Assembly (NCBI RefSeq): GCF_039812505.1
Contig: NZ_JBDIAQ010000094.1
Span: 1 to 13,836, forward strand
Direction of reading: 5' to 3'
Length of the DNA: 13,836 nucleotides
DNA from: Intrasporangium_A sp039812505
GTDB lineage: Bacteria; Actinomycetota; Actinomycetes; Actinomycetales; Dermatophilaceae
The position numbers and the translations under genes are program-made. The notes beneath the pieces are model-generated. The model saw only the letters and a program-made list of their open reading frames with translations. It was not told where the DNA came from and ran no database searches. Within the stretch, counting starts at the first letter, position 1; the number at the start of each line of letters is the position of its first letter. This document shows positions 12,773 through 13,836 of the stretch, in pieces.

Positions 12773-13624
12773 ATGACGCAGACATCGATCGGGGTGACCG
12801 GCGCCACCGGGTGGCTCGGCGGGCTGGTCGCCGCGCGGCTGGCCGACCGAGGGGTCGCCCAGCGTCTCGTCGTGCGCGACCCCGCCCGGGCGCCGCAGCT
12901 GGCCGCCGCCACGGTGGCCCGCGCATCCTACGGCGACCGGTCCGCCGTCGAGGCCGCGCTGTGGGGGCTGCCGGTCGTGCTGATGGTCTCGGCCGCCGAG
13001 AACGAGTCACGGCTCGACGAGCACCGGACGTTCGTCGACGCGGCGGTCGCGGCCGGTGTGCAGCACCTCGTCTACGTCTCCTTCTTCGGCGCCGCCCCGG
13101 ACGCCACCTTCACGCTGGCGCGCGACCACTGGGCCACCGAGCAGCACATCCGGGCCTCGGGACTCGCCTGGACCTTCCTGCGGGACAACCTCTACCTCGA
13201 GTTCATGGACCATATGATGGGTGCCGACCGGGTGATCCGGGGGCCGGCGGGCGACGGCCGGGCCGCCGTCGTCGCGCACGATGACATCGCCCGGGTCGCG
13301 GCGGCCGTGCTGCTCGCGCCGAACGAGCACCGTGGGCGCACGTACCGGCTGACCGGGCCCGAGGCGTTGTCGTTCGCCGACATGGCCCAGGTGATCTCCG
13401 AGGTGACCGGGGTGCCCGCGTCGTTCCACGACGAGACGATCGAGGAGGCGTACGCCTCGCGGGCGGCCTACGGCGCCCCGGACTGGCAGGTCGACGCCTG
13501 GGTCTCGACGTACACGGCGGTCAAGGCGGGCGAGCTCGACGGCGTCTCGCCGGACGTCGAACGGGTCACGGGCCTGCGACCGACGTCGCTGCGCGAGTAC
13601 CTGCTCGCCCGTCGGCAGTCCTGA
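12773..13624 (+). CDS. NmrA-like / atypical SDR NAD(P)-binding oxidoreductase (quinone oxidoreductase 2-like)
   Basis: 283 residues, single Rossmann-type domain. The dinucleotide motif GATGWLGG is at 10-17; LVVRDPARAPQLAA (32-45) ends the second strand, where the Arg favours NADP(H). VVLMVSAAENESRLDEHRTFVDAAVAAGVQHLVYVSFFGAAPDATF (68-113) is the typical NmrA/QOR2 stretch, followed by RDHWATEQHIRASGLAWTFLRDNLYLEF (117-144). The classical SDR Tyr-x-x-x-Lys pair is absent, as in NmrA-like proteins; it may be a quinone or aldehyde reductase or a redox-sensing regulator. The C-terminal helices end LRPTSLREYLLARR. Start is ATG at 12773 after TAGCAT. It is divergent from the AI-2E-type gene across a palindrome. 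QOR2-type genes are often controlled by a linked HxlR or MarR regulator; none lies inside the window. Confidence 0.88.
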   Translation: MTQTSIGVTGATGWLGGLVAARLADRGVAQRLVVRDPARAPQLAAATVARASYGDRSAVEAALWGLPVVLMVSAAENESRLDEHRTFVDAAVAAGVQHLVYVSFFGAAPDATFTLARDHWATEQHIRASGLAWTFLRDNLYLEFMDHMMGADRVIRGPAGDGRAAVVAHDDIARVAAAVLLAPNEHRGRTYRLTGPEALSFADMAQVISEVTGVPASFHDETIEEAYASRAAYGAPDWQVDAWVSTYTAVKAGELDGVSPDVERVTGLRPTSLREYLLARRQS

Positions 13625-13627
13625 CGA

Positions 13628-13690
13628 GGCCGGCTCGGTCTTCCGGTCGCTGTGCAGCCGGCCGGTCGCTGGGTCCGTGGGACCGGCTGG
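13628..13690 (+). terminator. GC-rich hairpins after the oxidoreductase gene, candidate terminator
   Basis: Three bases past the stop, GGCCGGCT (13628-13635) can pair with AGCCGGCC (13656-13663). The second arm can instead pair, as CAGCCGG (13655-13661), with CCGGCTG (13683-13689), enclosing a GGTCC/GGACC stem. No T-run follows. Such pairing is easy to find in DNA this GC-rich. Confidence 0.3.
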
Positions 13691-13744
13691 TATGCCGCTC
13701 ACCGCGGTCGCCGCGCATCCGGCCCTGCGGGGGCGGGTGGCCGG

Positions 13745-13813
13745 ACGACCACTATCCGGTTCGGACCTCCTCATCCCCGTCTGGGTCGGCCTCGGTTCGG
13801 TGATAGTGGTCGT
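13745..13813. repeat. 12-bp perfect inverted repeat with internal direct repeat near right edge
   Basis: ACGACCACTATC (13745-13756) is the exact reverse complement of GATAGTGGTCGT (13802-13813), 45 bp apart. One base inside each arm lies GGTTCGG (13758-13764 and 13794-13800), in direct orientation. The rest of 13691-13836 shows no complete gene. A gene may begin at GTG 13816, 6 nt after TAGTGG, but only 7 codons are visible, too few to call. Confidence 0.6.
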
Positions 13814-13836
13814 TCGTGGGAACCACCGGCACGGCC

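Noticed and set aside
13007..13774. 255-codon leftward frame at the right end
   Set aside because: It is opposite the oxidoreductase gene, has no recognisable domain, and spans the hairpins after it.

Overview
The window is very GC-rich. Third codon positions are almost all G or C, and starts at GTG are common. Gene content and gene order point to a high-GC actinobacterium, probably a member of the Micrococcales (something like Intrasporangiaceae). That placement is an inference from composition and synteny. There are no rRNA or tRNA genes, CRISPR arrays or transposases. Twelve complete genes and one gene cut by the left edge fill almost all of the DNA.

Layout. Positions 1-2612 are read leftward: a K+/H+ antiporter of the CPA1/NhaP2 type, an FmdB-type zinc-ribbon protein with a disordered tail (like M. 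tuberculosis Rv0991c, 'Ruc'), and a methylthioadenosine/methylthioinosine phosphorylase that runs off the left edge. A membrane-anchored penicillin-acylase-family Ntn hydrolase (2819-5398) is read rightward. Its 3' end overlaps that of 5-formyltetrahydrofolate cyclo-ligase (leftward, up to 5981). From 6005 to 11518 six genes run rightward: a UDPGP-family glucose-1-phosphate uridylyltransferase, moeA, moaC, mog, a RimJ-like GNAT acetyltransferase, and a three-helix membrane protein resembling Rv0996/GLPR. An AI-2E-type (PF01594) membrane protein follows leftward (11534-12649), then an NmrA-like NAD(P)-binding oxidoreductase rightward (12773-13624). The last 212 bases hold hairpins and a long inverted repeat but no complete gene.

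How they fit together. The 5-FCL / uridylyltransferase / moeA / rimJ / Rv0996-like block is an old actinobacterial neighbourhood; from memory it matches Rv0992c-Rv0996, with the FmdB gene next door as Rv0991c. Here moaC and mog are inserted, giving three molybdenum-cofactor steps in overlapping genes. The MoeA protein is also the likely counterpart of the corynebacterial gephyrin-like division protein Glp, and the downstream membrane gene is the likely counterpart of its receptor GLPR. The operon may therefore serve both cofactor synthesis and cell division.

Most notable signals. (i) Seven genes have a TANNNT -10 hexamer exactly 6-7 nt before a start codon, so they are probably transcribed as leaderless mRNAs. 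(ii) Two of those -10 boxes, for the divergent 5-FCL and uridylyltransferase genes, share a TA dinucleotide and form a compact bidirectional promoter. (iii) MoeA carries an in-frame, repeat-built insertion beside its TSGGVS motif. (iv) Perfect or near-perfect palindromes sit in three regulatory regions. (v) The heptamer GGCATAC/GTATGCC recurs more often than composition predicts.
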